A stretch of 64,000 nucleotides of DNA from Pelagibacterium nitratireducens. GTDB lineage: Bacteria > Pseudomonadota > Alphaproteobacteria > Rhizobiales > Devosiaceae. Where the stretch lies: NCBI RefSeq assembly GCF_037044555.1, contig NZ_CP146276.1, positions 95,743-159,742 on the forward strand, read 5' to 3'. Within the stretch, counting starts at the first letter, position 1. Every line of letters starts with the position of its first letter. The position numbers were made by a program, and so were the translations under genes. The notes beneath the pieces were generated by a model that saw only the letters and a list, made by a program, of their open reading frames with translations, had not been told where the DNA came from and searched no databases. Below, in pieces: positions 54,539 to 62,994 of the stretch.

Positions 54539-54613
54539 CGCTCAGAAAGTCTCAATTTTTGATCGATCGCAACGATTGCGAAGGTGCAACGCGGATATGC
54601 GGAGTGGCCGGAC

Positions 54614-55072
54614 ATGAATGAAACGAAAGCGAATATCTCGACGCAAGCCGTTCGCGGGCGAGACCTCTGGGCATTTATGTTCGTCGCTTGGGTGATGGCG
54701 CTTGCTGCAAGCCTGGGCGCCTTATTCATAGGCGAAGTCATGGGGCAGACGCCCTGCATTCTGTGCTGGTACCAGCGCAACTTTATGTTTTCCTTGGCTT
54801 TCGTATTAGGACTGGCCTGCTTTAAGGCCGAGCCGGGAGCAGCCAAATATGGTCTGGTCTTGGCTGTTCCTGGTCTGGTCACCGCAGGGTGGCATGTCCT
54901 GTTGTTCTACGGGGTGGTTTCCGAGGCCATTGCCCCGTGCACCCAGGGTATCTCCTGTACCGATGCGGAGATGACAATACGGGGAATTCCGCTTCCGCTT
55001 CTTTCCCTACTTACATTCACAGTTATAGCAGCGCTCATGATGAGGATCGCGCTGCTTAAGGAGAACTCATGA
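54614..55072 (+). CDS. DsbB/BdbC-family quinone-linked thiol oxidase
   Basis: 152 residues from ATG 54614; an in-frame start at 54584 has less support. Four membrane helices with the redox pairs PCILCWYQR (about 47-55) and CTQGISC. It reoxidises the partner DsbA encoded immediately downstream (start overlaps its stop by 4 bp). Confidence 0.9.
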   Translation: MNETKANISTQAVRGRDLWAFMFVAWVMALAASLGALFIGEVMGQTPCILCWYQRNFMFSLAFVLGLACFKAEPGAAKYGLVLAVPGLVTAGWHVLLFYGVVSEAIAPCTQGISCTDAEMTIRGIPLPLLSLLTFTVIAALMMRIALLKENS

Positions 55073-55713
55073 ACAGGCGCACATTAGTTATCGGAACACT
55101 GGTTGTCGGCATTGCCGCGTTGGCAGGGGGAACCTATGTCTATAATACCAACATGGTTGAGCAAACCGTGACATTGGCAAACGAGAACGCAGACGTACTG
55201 GTTCGACCGAATTCACCGGTAGTCGGCCGAGACGACGCACGCGTGACAATTGTCGAGTTTTTGGATCCAGCTTGCGAAGCCTGCCGCGCATTCTATCCGG
55301 TCGTTAAACAGATACTGGATGAAAACCCAGAAGATGTGAAACTTGTCGTACGCTACGCACCTTTTCATGAAGGCTCCGAGGAAGCTATGGCGATTTTGGA
55401 AGCGGCACGCGTGCAGGACCTCTACATTCCCGTCATGGAAGCGGTCTTTGCCAGCCAGCCGATATGGGCAGCTCACGGAAGTCCAGACATGGAGTTGGCA
55501 TGGTCGGCGGCCGAAGGTGCGGGGCTCGATGTGGAGCGAGCCCGCTCCGATGTGCGCTCGCCTGCAATCGTGGCGCTGATTAATCAGGATAAGGCCGATC
55601 TGGAACAACTTGAGATTCAACAGACTCCCACGTTTTTCATCAATGGCCAACCGTTGGCCGAGACCAACTTCGATCGGCTGGATGAACAGGTACACGAAGC
55701 GTTGGACAACTGA
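55069..55713 (+). CDS. DsbA/BdbD-family thiol oxidase
   Basis: 214 residues: N-terminal membrane anchor or signal (about 5-25), thioredoxin domain with DPACEACRAFYPVVKQ (CxxC) and the cis-Pro loop IQQTPTFFINGQPL. Pairs with the upstream DsbB to make disulfides, for example in secreted copper proteins or the ccm substrates. ATGA overlap with dsbB. Confidence 0.93.
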   Translation: MNRRTLVIGTLVVGIAALAGGTYVYNTNMVEQTVTLANENADVLVRPNSPVVGRDDARVTIVEFLDPACEACRAFYPVVKQILDENPEDVKLVVRYAPFHEGSEEAMAILEAARVQDLYIPVMEAVFASQPIWAAHGSPDMELAWSAAEGAGLDVERARSDVRSPAIVALINQDKADLEQLEIQQTPTFFINGQPLAETNFDRLDEQVHEALDN

Positions 55714-55761
55714 TCGGCGGCACTCATCGGAAGAGGAAGATAGGGCTCCGCGCGTGTTGTG

Positions 55762-56115
55762 TCAGATTGGCCTTACCCTGATTTTGACGTCATCAACCAA
55801 AAGAGCCCCTTCTTTGACGCGCGTCACCATGTCAACGATCATGCCGCCGACATGGTCGTCGGCGACGCTATAAAATACGTTCTTGGCTTGACGTTTGCCT
55901 ACGACAATTCGCGCCCCGCGAAGCAAACGCAGGTGTTGGCTCACCAGCGTTTGCGAAAGGCCAAGTTTTTCGGCGATGTTGCCTACGGACTTTGGATCGT
56001 CCATACAGTACATGACGATCCGGAGCCGGTTTGGATCACCCAATAGTCGAAATACTTCAGCCAACGAGTTGAGTTGTGTGCCCGATAGCATCAAGGTCTT
56101 CCTAATCATGCGCAT
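55762..56115 (-). CDS. ArsR/SmtB-family metal-sensing repressor
   Basis: 117 residues from the ATG at 56115 (56109 also possible). Winged-helix domain: FRLLGDPNRLRIVMYCM, NIAEKLGLSQTLVSQHLRLLRGARIV, then VFYSVADDHVGGMIVDMV with acidic/His residues in the last helix as in Zn/Cd/Ni-sensing members. It is convergent with the dsb operon; targets are not shown by sequence. Gap 56116-56375 has only short peptides. Confidence 0.9.
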   Translation of the reverse strand: MRMIRKTLMLSGTQLNSLAEVFRLLGDPNRLRIVMYCMDDPKSVGNIAEKLGLSQTLVSQHLRLLRGARIVVGKRQAKNVFYSVADDHVGGMIVDMVTRVKEGALLVDDVKIRVRPI

Positions 56116-56375
56116 GTCCAGGCGCTTCAGACTGATACCATGCTTACATGGCTTGGCATGAGGAGGTCGTCGGGCCGAGCGCAGCACTATTTCAGCCTGG
56201 GCAACCATACTCGATCGTAAGTCGTTGCGCAGGGGTGCGTGGTAAGCATTGGGGGTTCGGTGCGACTTTGTCGCAGTTTCCATCATTCCCATGTCCGACT
56301 AGAATGGTTGTGTTGCTGCGTTCCGCTATGGGCGTATTTATCGTCATTGCTGCTCTGCTTAGTTAGGTTCCACCG

Positions 56376-56513
56376 ATGTTTTCTCTGCGCAATCGTAACA
56401 CCGCCGTACTTGCGGTTCTGCTGGTGATCGTTGGTGTTTTCGCGTTGTCCTTGAACCACGTTCCTAGAGAAGTACGCGCCTCCCCGACAGGCGATGCGAG
56501 CGTCGTCAATTAA
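56376..56513 (+). CDS. Possible small membrane protein (45 residues)
   Basis: Starts MFSLRNRNTAVLAVLL, one membrane helix, then NHVPREVRASPTGD and a stop that overlaps the end of the M23 gene on the other strand by 4 bp. No family recognised and no strong ribosome-binding site. Confidence 0.4.
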   Translation: MFSLRNRNTAVLAVLLVIVGVFALSLNHVPREVRASPTGDASVVN

Positions 56514-58480
56514 CCGCCACTTATCGAGCCAGCCCCATTAGCTGCGCCCACGGTCATCAGGTTATCAATGTTCTCGACGATCCGCGCGAATTGGCTCATG
56601 TCAACCGGCGTAAGTGACCGGCTTGCAGGAAGCCGGGCATCCAAGGCATTGAGAAGCCGCCCATTGACGCTCAATTCGAAGTGGAGGTGGTTACCAGTCG
56701 AAAGACCCGTCGTTCCAACGTATCCAATCACGTCGCCTTGGCGGACGACGGCGCCCGGCTCAATACCGTCGGCGATGCGGCTCATATGAGAATATGAGGT
56801 GACATACCCGTTTTCGTGGGTGAGCCGGACGTGCCGTCCGTAGCCGCCATTCCATTGCGCCATGGCGACCTGTCCATCCGCTGACGCGTAGATCGGCGTC
56901 CCCGCAGGCGCGGCAAGATCCACCCCCTCGTGCCCGAGAATCTCTCCTGTAACGGGATGCGTGCGCATCCCCATGGGAGATGTCAGGCGACCGCCGCCTT
57001 CGAGTGGCCTCCGCAAGAACATCGGTCCCCAGGACTGGCCGTTCCGATCCATATAGGATGCTGTTCCGTCCTGCCCGACGAACTGAAACAACTCCCGAAG
57101 GCGGGTGCTGTCCGAGAGCGAGACATAGAGCGCCTGGCTTCGGCTGTCGCTGTCCACCGCCGCAAGTATTTCGATCGTGGTGCCAGGCGTGATGCGTTCA
57201 TTGAGGTCGAGTTGGCCCTCAAGAGCCATGATCACGCTTTCGACCACAGCGTCCTCAAGCCGGTTTCTGCGACCCAACTCCCAGATGGACTGATAGAGTG
57301 AAGGAAGCCGCGCCGCGTTCACCTGCTCAACGTTCTCTTCCGGCATCGCAATTCTGGGCGGCTCGTTGGCCAGCACGAATCCGCCATTGTCCGTTCGCGC
57401 ACTTGTAAACGCATGCGTGTCCGCATTTGCCGTCGCGTCGTGACGATAGACGCTGATGCGCATCGGGGTCGCCTCCATCCCCTCCTGCCGGCCCGAAGAG
57501 TAGAGGATACGCAAGCGGGAAAGAGCAGGCAGGGTATCCATTCCGTAGGCAGTCCTCGCCCATCTGAGAATTGTTGCAGCGTCGGCCTCCGCAAACCCGT
57601 TCTCCTCAAGCACTGCCGAGAGCGGCCTTTCTTGATCGAGCTTGAGTAGCCGCTCCGACCATCCATCGGAACGAACCGACATGGGGACCACGGTTATGTT
57701 CTCCGGTTCCGAGGTGATGATCCTTCCCGGTTCGCTATCCGGGACGGTCAACGCCCCGCTCGGTGGCGCATAGCTGGAAAGATTGGAGAACGACGCCAGA
57801 GCGATCCGGACCTGATCCGAACCTGCCATGACGTACTCGGCCGCAGCCTGATCGGAGAGTCTGAGCGTGGGAGCGGCCGAGAAGCTGAGCGGCGTTATGG
57901 ATAGAGCGACTTCAGATTGCACGGGCTCGCCGTAGAGCGAAGACGCTATGCTATGGTCCACCCTCGGTTGATCGTCACCACGCCCAAGCAGGATATCCAT
58001 TGCGGGAATGTCTGCCGAGACGATGGTTGTCGACGTCGCGAGCGCGGAGTTGAACCACACGAATGCCTGGTTGCGGAGCTGCGTTTGCGTCCCATGCGAT
58101 TCTCCCACAGCCATCTCGAAGGTTACCAGATCCCGTTCCGTCGATACAGATGCCCTGACCCGGCTGGTTTTCCCATTCGCGGTGGTTTGGGTCGGGGCCT
58201 GAACGGGAAGACGCAAGGCTTCTGCGGGGGTCGAGAACGACTCCCGGCCATCGAACGCGACGTAGAGCGCGGCGTTCATGAGCATAAAGCAGGACACACC
58301 GGTCAGCATGATGGATATCACGGCCCTTGGATTGATATCGCCAAGGGCATGGAATGGCGCGTCCAACCCCCTGCTTGACAGGGGAGGTTCGTCCACAACG
58401 CCGATGCGCAGCAAATGAGCGCCTCTCATTCTTTGCGGGTTTGTTTTCAGGTCCCCTGAATTTCTGGAAAAAAAAGCCAT
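56510..58480 (-). CDS. M23-family metallopeptidase with long periplasmic domain
   Basis: 656 residues from ATG 58480 (MAFFSRNSGDLK). A membrane helix lies at about 52-75, then a long Ser/Thr-rich region and a helical part, and a C-terminal M23 domain: HEGVDLAAPAGTPIYA, SYSHMSRIADG, GNHLHFELSVNGR with all Zn-ligand residues. An earlier in-frame start at 58576 would run into the L,D-transpeptidase gene. Its N-terminal region probably binds the wall or an activator. It lies just downstream of an L,D-transpeptidase on the same strand. Confidence 0.9.
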   Translation of the reverse strand: MAFFSRNSGDLKTNPQRMRGAHLLRIGVVDEPPLSSRGLDAPFHALGDINPRAVISIMLTGVSCFMLMNAALYVAFDGRESFSTPAEALRLPVQAPTQTTANGKTSRVRASVSTERDLVTFEMAVGESHGTQTQLRNQAFVWFNSALATSTTIVSADIPAMDILLGRGDDQPRVDHSIASSLYGEPVQSEVALSITPLSFSAAPTLRLSDQAAAEYVMAGSDQVRIALASFSNLSSYAPPSGALTVPDSEPGRIITSEPENITVVPMSVRSDGWSERLLKLDQERPLSAVLEENGFAEADAATILRWARTAYGMDTLPALSRLRILYSSGRQEGMEATPMRISVYRHDATANADTHAFTSARTDNGGFVLANEPPRIAMPEENVEQVNAARLPSLYQSIWELGRRNRLEDAVVESVIMALEGQLDLNERITPGTTIEILAAVDSDSRSQALYVSLSDSTRLRELFQFVGQDGTASYMDRNGQSWGPMFLRRPLEGGGRLTSPMGMRTHPVTGEILGHEGVDLAAPAGTPIYASADGQVAMAQWNGGYGRHVRLTHENGYVTSYSHMSRIADGIEPGAVVRQGDVIGYVGTTGLSTGNHLHFELSVNGRLLNALDARLPASRSLTPVDMSQFARIVENIDNLMTVGAANGAGSISGG

Positions 58481-58548
58481 TATTTCGCTGCCATGCCTCG
58501 CTCGGAACTTCGACTGGCCGCCATTCACCAGGCCCTGGTACCGCCCTC

Positions 58549-59226
58549 TCAAGAGACGATTATCGGGGATCCCCATCTGACGTTGTCGGCAAGGTGGATC
58601 ACGTCATGATGCAACAGGCGAACGCACCCGGACGACACCGCCCGGCCGATCGTCCAGGCTTCGCCGGTACCGTGGATTCGGTAAAGCGTGTCGCGGCTTC
58701 CCTGGTGAATGTAGAGCGCGCGTGCACCCAGCGGATTGCCCAGCCCTGGAGGCTGGCCATTGCGCCATTGCTCGAGTTCGGGCTGACGGTCGATCATCTC
58801 CCCGGGCGGGGTCCAAACCGGCCATTCCCGCGAGTAGGCGATGTGTCCGCGCCCTGACCATGCAAAGCCGGCCCGGCCCAATCCGGCGCCGTAGCGCATC
58901 GCGGTACCGCCCTTCTCGATGTGATAGAGATAGAAGCTGGCGGTATCGACGATGATCGTTCCCGGCTCCTCGACGGTGGGATAGTCGATACGCTGACGGT
59001 AGAAATTCTGATCGAGATATCGCAGATCGACGGGCGGGACCGGGAACTCTTCATCTGGAAGCGCCGCATACATGGCGACAACCTCTGGAGATATAGGCGG
59101 CGGCAACGTCACCTGTTGTTGGGGAGGTTCATTTCTGTATGTCGTACAGCCGGCGACAGACAGAGCCATCAGGCTGGATGCACCCGCCAAGAAGTGGCGG
59201 CGTGAAAGAGAGATAGAAGATGCCAT
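58549..59226 (-). CDS. L,D-transpeptidase (ErfK/YbiS family) lipoprotein
   Basis: 225 residues: Tat-like RR plus lipobox (SRRHFLAGASSLMALSVAGC, Cys about 27). YkuD domain with LYIHQGSRDTLYRIHGT and the active-site SSGCVRLLHHDV (Cys nucleophile). Cross-links peptidoglycan meso-DAP residues or attaches lipoproteins. 68 bp before the M23 gene; the two probably form an operon. Confidence 0.93.
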   Translation of the reverse strand: MASSISLSRRHFLAGASSLMALSVAGCTTYRNEPPQQQVTLPPPISPEVVAMYAALPDEEFPVPPVDLRYLDQNFYRQRIDYPTVEEPGTIIVDTASFYLYHIEKGGTAMRYGAGLGRAGFAWSGRGHIAYSREWPVWTPPGEMIDRQPELEQWRNGQPPGLGNPLGARALYIHQGSRDTLYRIHGTGEAWTIGRAVSSGCVRLLHHDVIHLADNVRWGSPIIVS

Positions 59227-59363
59227 TTTATTCCGCTCTTAAGTCTCAGGCGACACACCGCGCCGGGCTGCGCCGGAACGGTGATCAACGTGAAAGAAAG
59301 CAGTGCCGGGGCCGCGATAGGCGGAGCGAGAATTGGAAAAGCCCTAAACTGCGCCGATTTGGA

Positions 59364-59720
59364 TCAGGCGCGCGGAGGGGGTTCGTCGAGTGGACGGAGC
59401 CACAGATAGCTGGATTTGGGAGGGGGAGCCAAGGCCCAGATTTGCCGCGGCTGCGGTTGTCCTGGATCGTCGGCAGCCGGTGCTTGGATCTCGCAATGCG
59501 GGCAGGTGGCGAAAATCGCCGGTATTCGATCCGTCTGGCGGGGCTCAAGACTTAAGCCGGTCGAGGGCAAGACAAGCGTTGTTACGACCTCGGCGCTCTC
59601 AACTGGAGAAACGGGGCTTGCATAGCCGCTGGGCGTGGAAGCTTGCACGGCGGCGAGCCATGCCAAAATCAACACGGCTGTTCCAAAGCTTAAAACCAGC
59701 AAAGCAAAATGACGAACCAT
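59364..59720 (-). CDS. Small secreted protein, unknown
   Basis: 118 residues from ATG 59720 (59750 also possible). A signal helix (about 3-24) is followed by a Pro-rich mature part with ATCPHCEIQAPAADD, a CPHC pair that could bind metal. No family recognised. Adjacent to MerR and the L,D-transpeptidase. Confidence 0.5.
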   Translation of the reverse strand: MVRHFALLVLSFGTAVLILAWLAAVQASTPSGYASPVSPVESAEVVTTLVLPSTGLSLEPRQTDRIPAIFATCPHCEIQAPAADDPGQPQPRQIWALAPPPKSSYLWLRPLDEPPPRA

Positions 59721-59870
59721 ATGGCATTGATGCAACGTTGAACATGGCATGATCAAGGCACGATTCCCACGATTTTGTGAAAATAAACCATCGTATTCCA
59801 GTTTTCGTACTCCTGCCTCAATCAAGGAAAGTAGATAGAAGACGTGCAGAAGGTCTGATCGACTATTTCT

Positions 59871-60302
59871 TCAAGCGTTGGCCCCGTGATAGCTGCATTG
59901 AGCGTGATCGGCCAGCGTCTCGATCACGCGGCATGTGGCGATACGGCCATGAGTGCCTTCGTCGACCATGCGCGACAATTCGGCCTCAAGTAGCTTGAGA
60001 TTGCTGATCTTGGTCCGCACCTCCACTAGCCGTTTCTGTGCGATCAGATCGGCGTCGGCACAGGGGCGCGCGGGATCGTCCTGAAGCCGAAGCAGGGCTC
60101 GGATCGCGTCGATATCGAATCCCAGCTCCCGCGAATGCCGAATGAACTTCATTCTGTCTATGTCGACGGCATCATAGAGGCGGCGATTGCTCTGGCTTCG
60201 GCCCACGGACGGCAGCAACCCGATCTGCTCATAGTAGCGAATGGTTGGTACCTTGATGCCGCTCGCCTTGGCGGCCCGTCCGATGGGAAGCCCGTCCTGC
60301 AT
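59871..60302 (-). CDS. MerR-family metal-responsive activator (ZntR/CadR/PbrR type)
   Basis: 143 residues: N-terminal winged helix LPIGRAAKASGIKVPTIRYYEQIGLLPSVGR, dimer helix, then Cys residues in RPCADADLI, IATCRVIE and AQCSYHG that could bind Zn, Cd or Pb. It is the only MerR gene in the window. Three matching 19-bp-spacer promoters, each with the CTxTAG-N3-CTAGAG dyad, point to a local regulon including the CDF and P-type ATPase genes. A degenerate dyad (CTCTAG-TCT-TTGGAG, 60311-60325) lies before its own start. Confidence 0.9.
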   Translation of the reverse strand: MQDGLPIGRAAKASGIKVPTIRYYEQIGLLPSVGRSQSNRRLYDAVDIDRMKFIRHSRELGFDIDAIRALLRLQDDPARPCADADLIAQKRLVEVRTKISNLKLLEAELSRMVDEGTHGRIATCRVIETLADHAQCSYHGANA

Positions 60303-60373
60303 TTTTTCTCCTCTAGTCTTTGGAGATTATACGCTCGGATCATGGCAAGGGAAAGGAGAACCCCGGTACCCCC

Positions 60374-60568
60374 TTAGGATGGATTTGGACTTTCAGCCTC
60401 CGGCCTTGCCGCCCGCAGCTCCAGATATCCTCGATCGCTCAACCAGTCTTGCAGGATGTAGCGCAGTCCGTCTTGCCGGCTCCGGATGGGTTCGGGTGAT
60501 TTCTCGATGAAGGCATTGAACGCTTCAGCCAGTTCCGGCGTGATGCGGACCGTAATCTTGTCTTTCAT
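60374..60568 (-). CDS. Ribbon-helix-helix protein (CopG/Arc-like)
   Basis: 64 residues: KITVRITPELAEAFNAFIEKS then RSRQDGLRYILQDWLSDRGYL. Ribbon-helix-helix DNA-binding fold, like an antitoxin or small regulator. No toxin gene follows. It is upstream of merR on the same strand. Confidence 0.75.
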   Translation of the reverse strand: MKDKITVRITPELAEAFNAFIEKSPEPIRSRQDGLRYILQDWLSDRGYLELRAARPEAESPNPS

Positions 60569-60646
60569 GCGCAGCTCCTTCAGCCGGGGCTATAAAGCGC
60601 AGGGCTGCGAGAATGTCGAGTCGGGGCGCGGCAATCCTGGACCGGC

Positions 60647-60991
60647 TCAGCGCATGATCGCAGCGGCGCCCAGGATGCGGCCAGGTAAAGCGCCGTTCTT
60701 TTCCTGTATGATGAGCGCTAAACCGTCGTTGCCGGGGCCGAGAGCCTCGGGCACTGGAACACGTATCGCCGCGCCGCTCGCCGGATCCCACATCCCGACC
60801 GGTTGGCGGGAAGTGACGATGTGAGAATAGGAGAGGCGTTGGCCCATGTTGTCGCCACGCGCGATATCGACCTCGGCACTGTTGCGAAAGGCGACCAGCC
60901 ATACAATCGCCTCGCCTAAATCGGAACGCGGACCTGCCCTGAGAATAACGACGTCCTCGGTTTCAGCTTCAACGTCCACAGAAAGCGCCAA
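60647..60991 (-). pseudogene. DUF1223-family protein remnant, C-terminal part
   Basis: 114 residues whose C-terminal ~90 (VWLVAFRNSAEVDIARGDNMGQ, SYSHIVTSRQPVGMWD, GLALIIQEKNGALPGRILGAA) resemble the second half of DUF1223 proteins. The N-terminal thioredoxin-like half is missing, so it is probably a relic. Bases 60992-61148 upstream hold no gene. Confidence 0.55.
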
Positions 60992-61148
60992 ATCCGCACT
61001 AAGGCCTGTGGGGATTGAACGAAGCTATCAGACAAAGAAACACAAACGCGCATGGCGTTTGTGTAAGGATGAAGCCAGCGCCCAGCCATTCAATTCGAAG
61101 TGAGAATCGGCCACTGGCAACAGCAGCCTCATCGGCTGACGACTCTGC

Positions 61149-61179
61149 TTGCTTCTCTAGTGGCTAGAGGCTGTAGACT
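61149..61179 (+). promoter_or_regulatory. MerR-type promoter/operator B
   Basis: TTGCTT (-35) and TAGACT (-10) 19 bp apart, with a perfect dyad CTCTAG-TGG-CTAGAG (61155-61169). Drives the 61.2-62.8 kb genes. Confidence 0.82.
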
Positions 61180-61199
61180 AAGGAGTGAAGACCAACAAA

Positions 61200-61361
61200 A
61201 TGAAAAAGTCTGTGTATCGAGAACTCATCATCGAGGTGTTTGCGGACCGCTCTACATCAGAGACCCTGATTCCTCAGCAGAGCCTTCCAGAACGCATCCG
61301 TTTCCAGGGAAGCCTTGCTGCATTCGGGATGGGGACTGACGCGCACGAGGCTAAAACATGA
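61200..61361 (+). CDS. Small protein (53 residues), first gene under MerR promoter B
   Basis: MKKSVYRELIIEVFADRSTSE start, AAFGMGTDAHEAKT end. AGGAG lies 14 bp before the ATG, long but usable. The stop overlaps the next ATG (ATGA), so it is coupled to the HXXEE gene. No family recognised; may be a leader peptide. Confidence 0.5.
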   Translation: MKKSVYRELIIEVFADRSTSETLIPQQSLPERIRFQGSLAAFGMGTDAHEAKT

Positions 61362-61906
61362 ACCGGGATCCTGTACTCATTGCTGCGGCCTTTCTGTTTT
61401 CCGGTGTGGTTCTGAGCCTGGGCTATGCCGCGTTCGGCTTCTGGACGATGCTCATCTTCACCTCCGGCTTCCTTGGCGGATTCGTGCTGTGGCTGATCTT
61501 CCCCGCCAACCCCTCCTTCACGGCGATCAAGACTCCATACTTTCTGGCACTGGCGCTCTTCGTTCTTCACCGTATCGAGGAGTATGTGATGGACTTTTTT
61601 GACAGGCTGGCTGCGATCACCGGCACGGGCACGCCCGATACCGGTTCCTGGCAGGTGATCCTGTTGGTCCTGCTCTCGGTGGGCGCATGGCTGGTGGTGC
61701 CACCGTTGGTCAGCCGCGGATACCGCTTCGGAACCTATCTCGCCTGGACCTTCTTTGCGGCCATGGGCATCACCGAACTGGCCCATTTTGCCGTTTTCCC
61801 CTGGTTTACCGTACAGCCTTTTGCCTATCTTCCCGGCATGGCCAGTGTCGTGCTGCTCGCGCCTGCCGCATGGTGGGGCATGTGGCGACTTTCCCGAGGA
61901 ACCTGA
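61358..61906 (+). CDS. HXXEE-domain membrane protein
   Basis: 182 residues, about six membrane helices, with the signature LHRIEEYVMDFF (H-x-x-E-E) and a second GITELAHFA. The family is known by this motif; its role is not established. Here it is between a 53-residue gene and a metal exporter under a MerR-type promoter, so it probably helps metal handling (inference). Confidence 0.8.
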   Translation: MNRDPVLIAAAFLFSGVVLSLGYAAFGFWTMLIFTSGFLGGFVLWLIFPANPSFTAIKTPYFLALALFVLHRIEEYVMDFFDRLAAITGTGTPDTGSWQVILLVLLSVGAWLVVPPLVSRGYRFGTYLAWTFFAAMGITELAHFAVFPWFTVQPFAYLPGMASVVLLAPAAWWGMWRLSRGT

Positions 61907-61907
61907 T

Positions 61908-62849
61908 ATGACCCGAAACCCGGACACCTCCAATGCCGCGAATGACGGGCATGCTCATGACGCTAACCACGATCACGGACAGGTCGTGACTGCCTCGAAC
62001 GAGCGGCGCATCCGTCTCGTTCTCATCTTCACCGCCGGCTACGCGATTGTGCAGGCGGTCGGCGGCTGGTTCTCCGGCTCACTGGCGTTGATCGCCGATG
62101 CCGGCCACATGGTCTCGGATTCGGCCGCGCTGCTGCTGGCCCTGATCGCGTACCGCATCGCGCGGCGCGCCGCCGACGCCACGCGCACATATGGCTTTCA
62201 CCGGGTGCGGGTCCTGGCCGCGCTCGCCAACGGCGCGACGCTGCTCTTGCTCGTCGCATGGATCGCCTGGGAGGCGGTGCAACGCGTCAATGCCCCTGTC
62301 CAGATTCTGGCAGGTCCGATGCTGATCGTCGCCGTGATCGGCCTCGGCGTGAACGTCGCTGGAGCCTTGATCCTCTGGTCGGGGAACAGGGGCGACGGCA
62401 ATCTCAGGGGCGCGTTCCTGCACGTCATCGGCGATCTTCTCGGCTCAGTGGGCGCCATTGCCGCCGCCATCGGGATCATGCTGACGGGATGGACGATCCT
62501 GGACCCCATCCTCTCTGTGCTGGTGGCGGCGCTCGTGGTCAGATCCGCATGGAGCCTTATCTCGGACTCGATCCGCGTTCTGTTGCAGGCTGTTCCCCGG
62601 GGCGTGGATGCGATCGAAGTGGAGCGCGGTCTTGCGAGTCTTCCCGGCATCGCCGAGGCCGGGCATTTTCACGCCTGGACGCTGACCGATGAATCCAGCG
62701 TTGCCACTGTCCACGTCAGCCCGGCAGAGGGAACCGATCCACTCGGCCTGCCTCCAATCGTCTCAGCGTGGCTCAAGGAGCGGTATGCGATCGACCATGT
62801 CACCGTACAGGTGGACCCGCCGGGCAAACTCGACAGTGGCCACCACTGA
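61908..62849 (+). CDS. Cation diffusion facilitator (CDF) metal exporter, ZitB/CzcD-like
   Basis: 313 residues: His-rich N-terminus (GHAHDANHDHG), six membrane helices, metal site LIADAGHMVSDSAALL (HxxxD) in helix 2 and LHVIGDLLGSVGA in helix 5, and a C-terminal cytoplasmic domain with HFHAWTLTDE. Exports Zn2+, Cd2+ or Co2+ by proton exchange. It starts 2 bp after the HXXEE stop (a one-base gap between TGA and ATG). Confidence 0.94.
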   Translation: MTRNPDTSNAANDGHAHDANHDHGQVVTASNERRIRLVLIFTAGYAIVQAVGGWFSGSLALIADAGHMVSDSAALLLALIAYRIARRAADATRTYGFHRVRVLAALANGATLLLLVAWIAWEAVQRVNAPVQILAGPMLIVAVIGLGVNVAGALILWSGNRGDGNLRGAFLHVIGDLLGSVGAIAAAIGIMLTGWTILDPILSVLVAALVVRSAWSLISDSIRVLLQAVPRGVDAIEVERGLASLPGIAEAGHFHAWTLTDESSVATVHVSPAEGTDPLGLPPIVSAWLKERYAIDHVTVQVDPPGKLDSGHH

Positions 62850-62933
62850 GCCAGCCTGGCCGGTTAGCCGGACACTGGCGAAGGCTCATTCCATGCGGAT
62901 TCAATGCGAGGGGAAAGCGGGAAAAAATTTCGC

Positions 62934-62964
62934 TTGCTTCTATAGTGGCTAGAGGATGCAAGCT
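62934..62964 (+). promoter_or_regulatory. MerR-type promoter/operator C
   Basis: TTGCTT (-35) and CAAGCT (-10, weak) 19 bp apart, dyad CTATAG-TGG-CTAGAG (62940-62954). It is 31 bp before the P-type ATPase start. Confidence 0.8.
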
Positions 62965-62994
62965 GGCCGTCAGACGTCGACCAGGAGCCCACAA

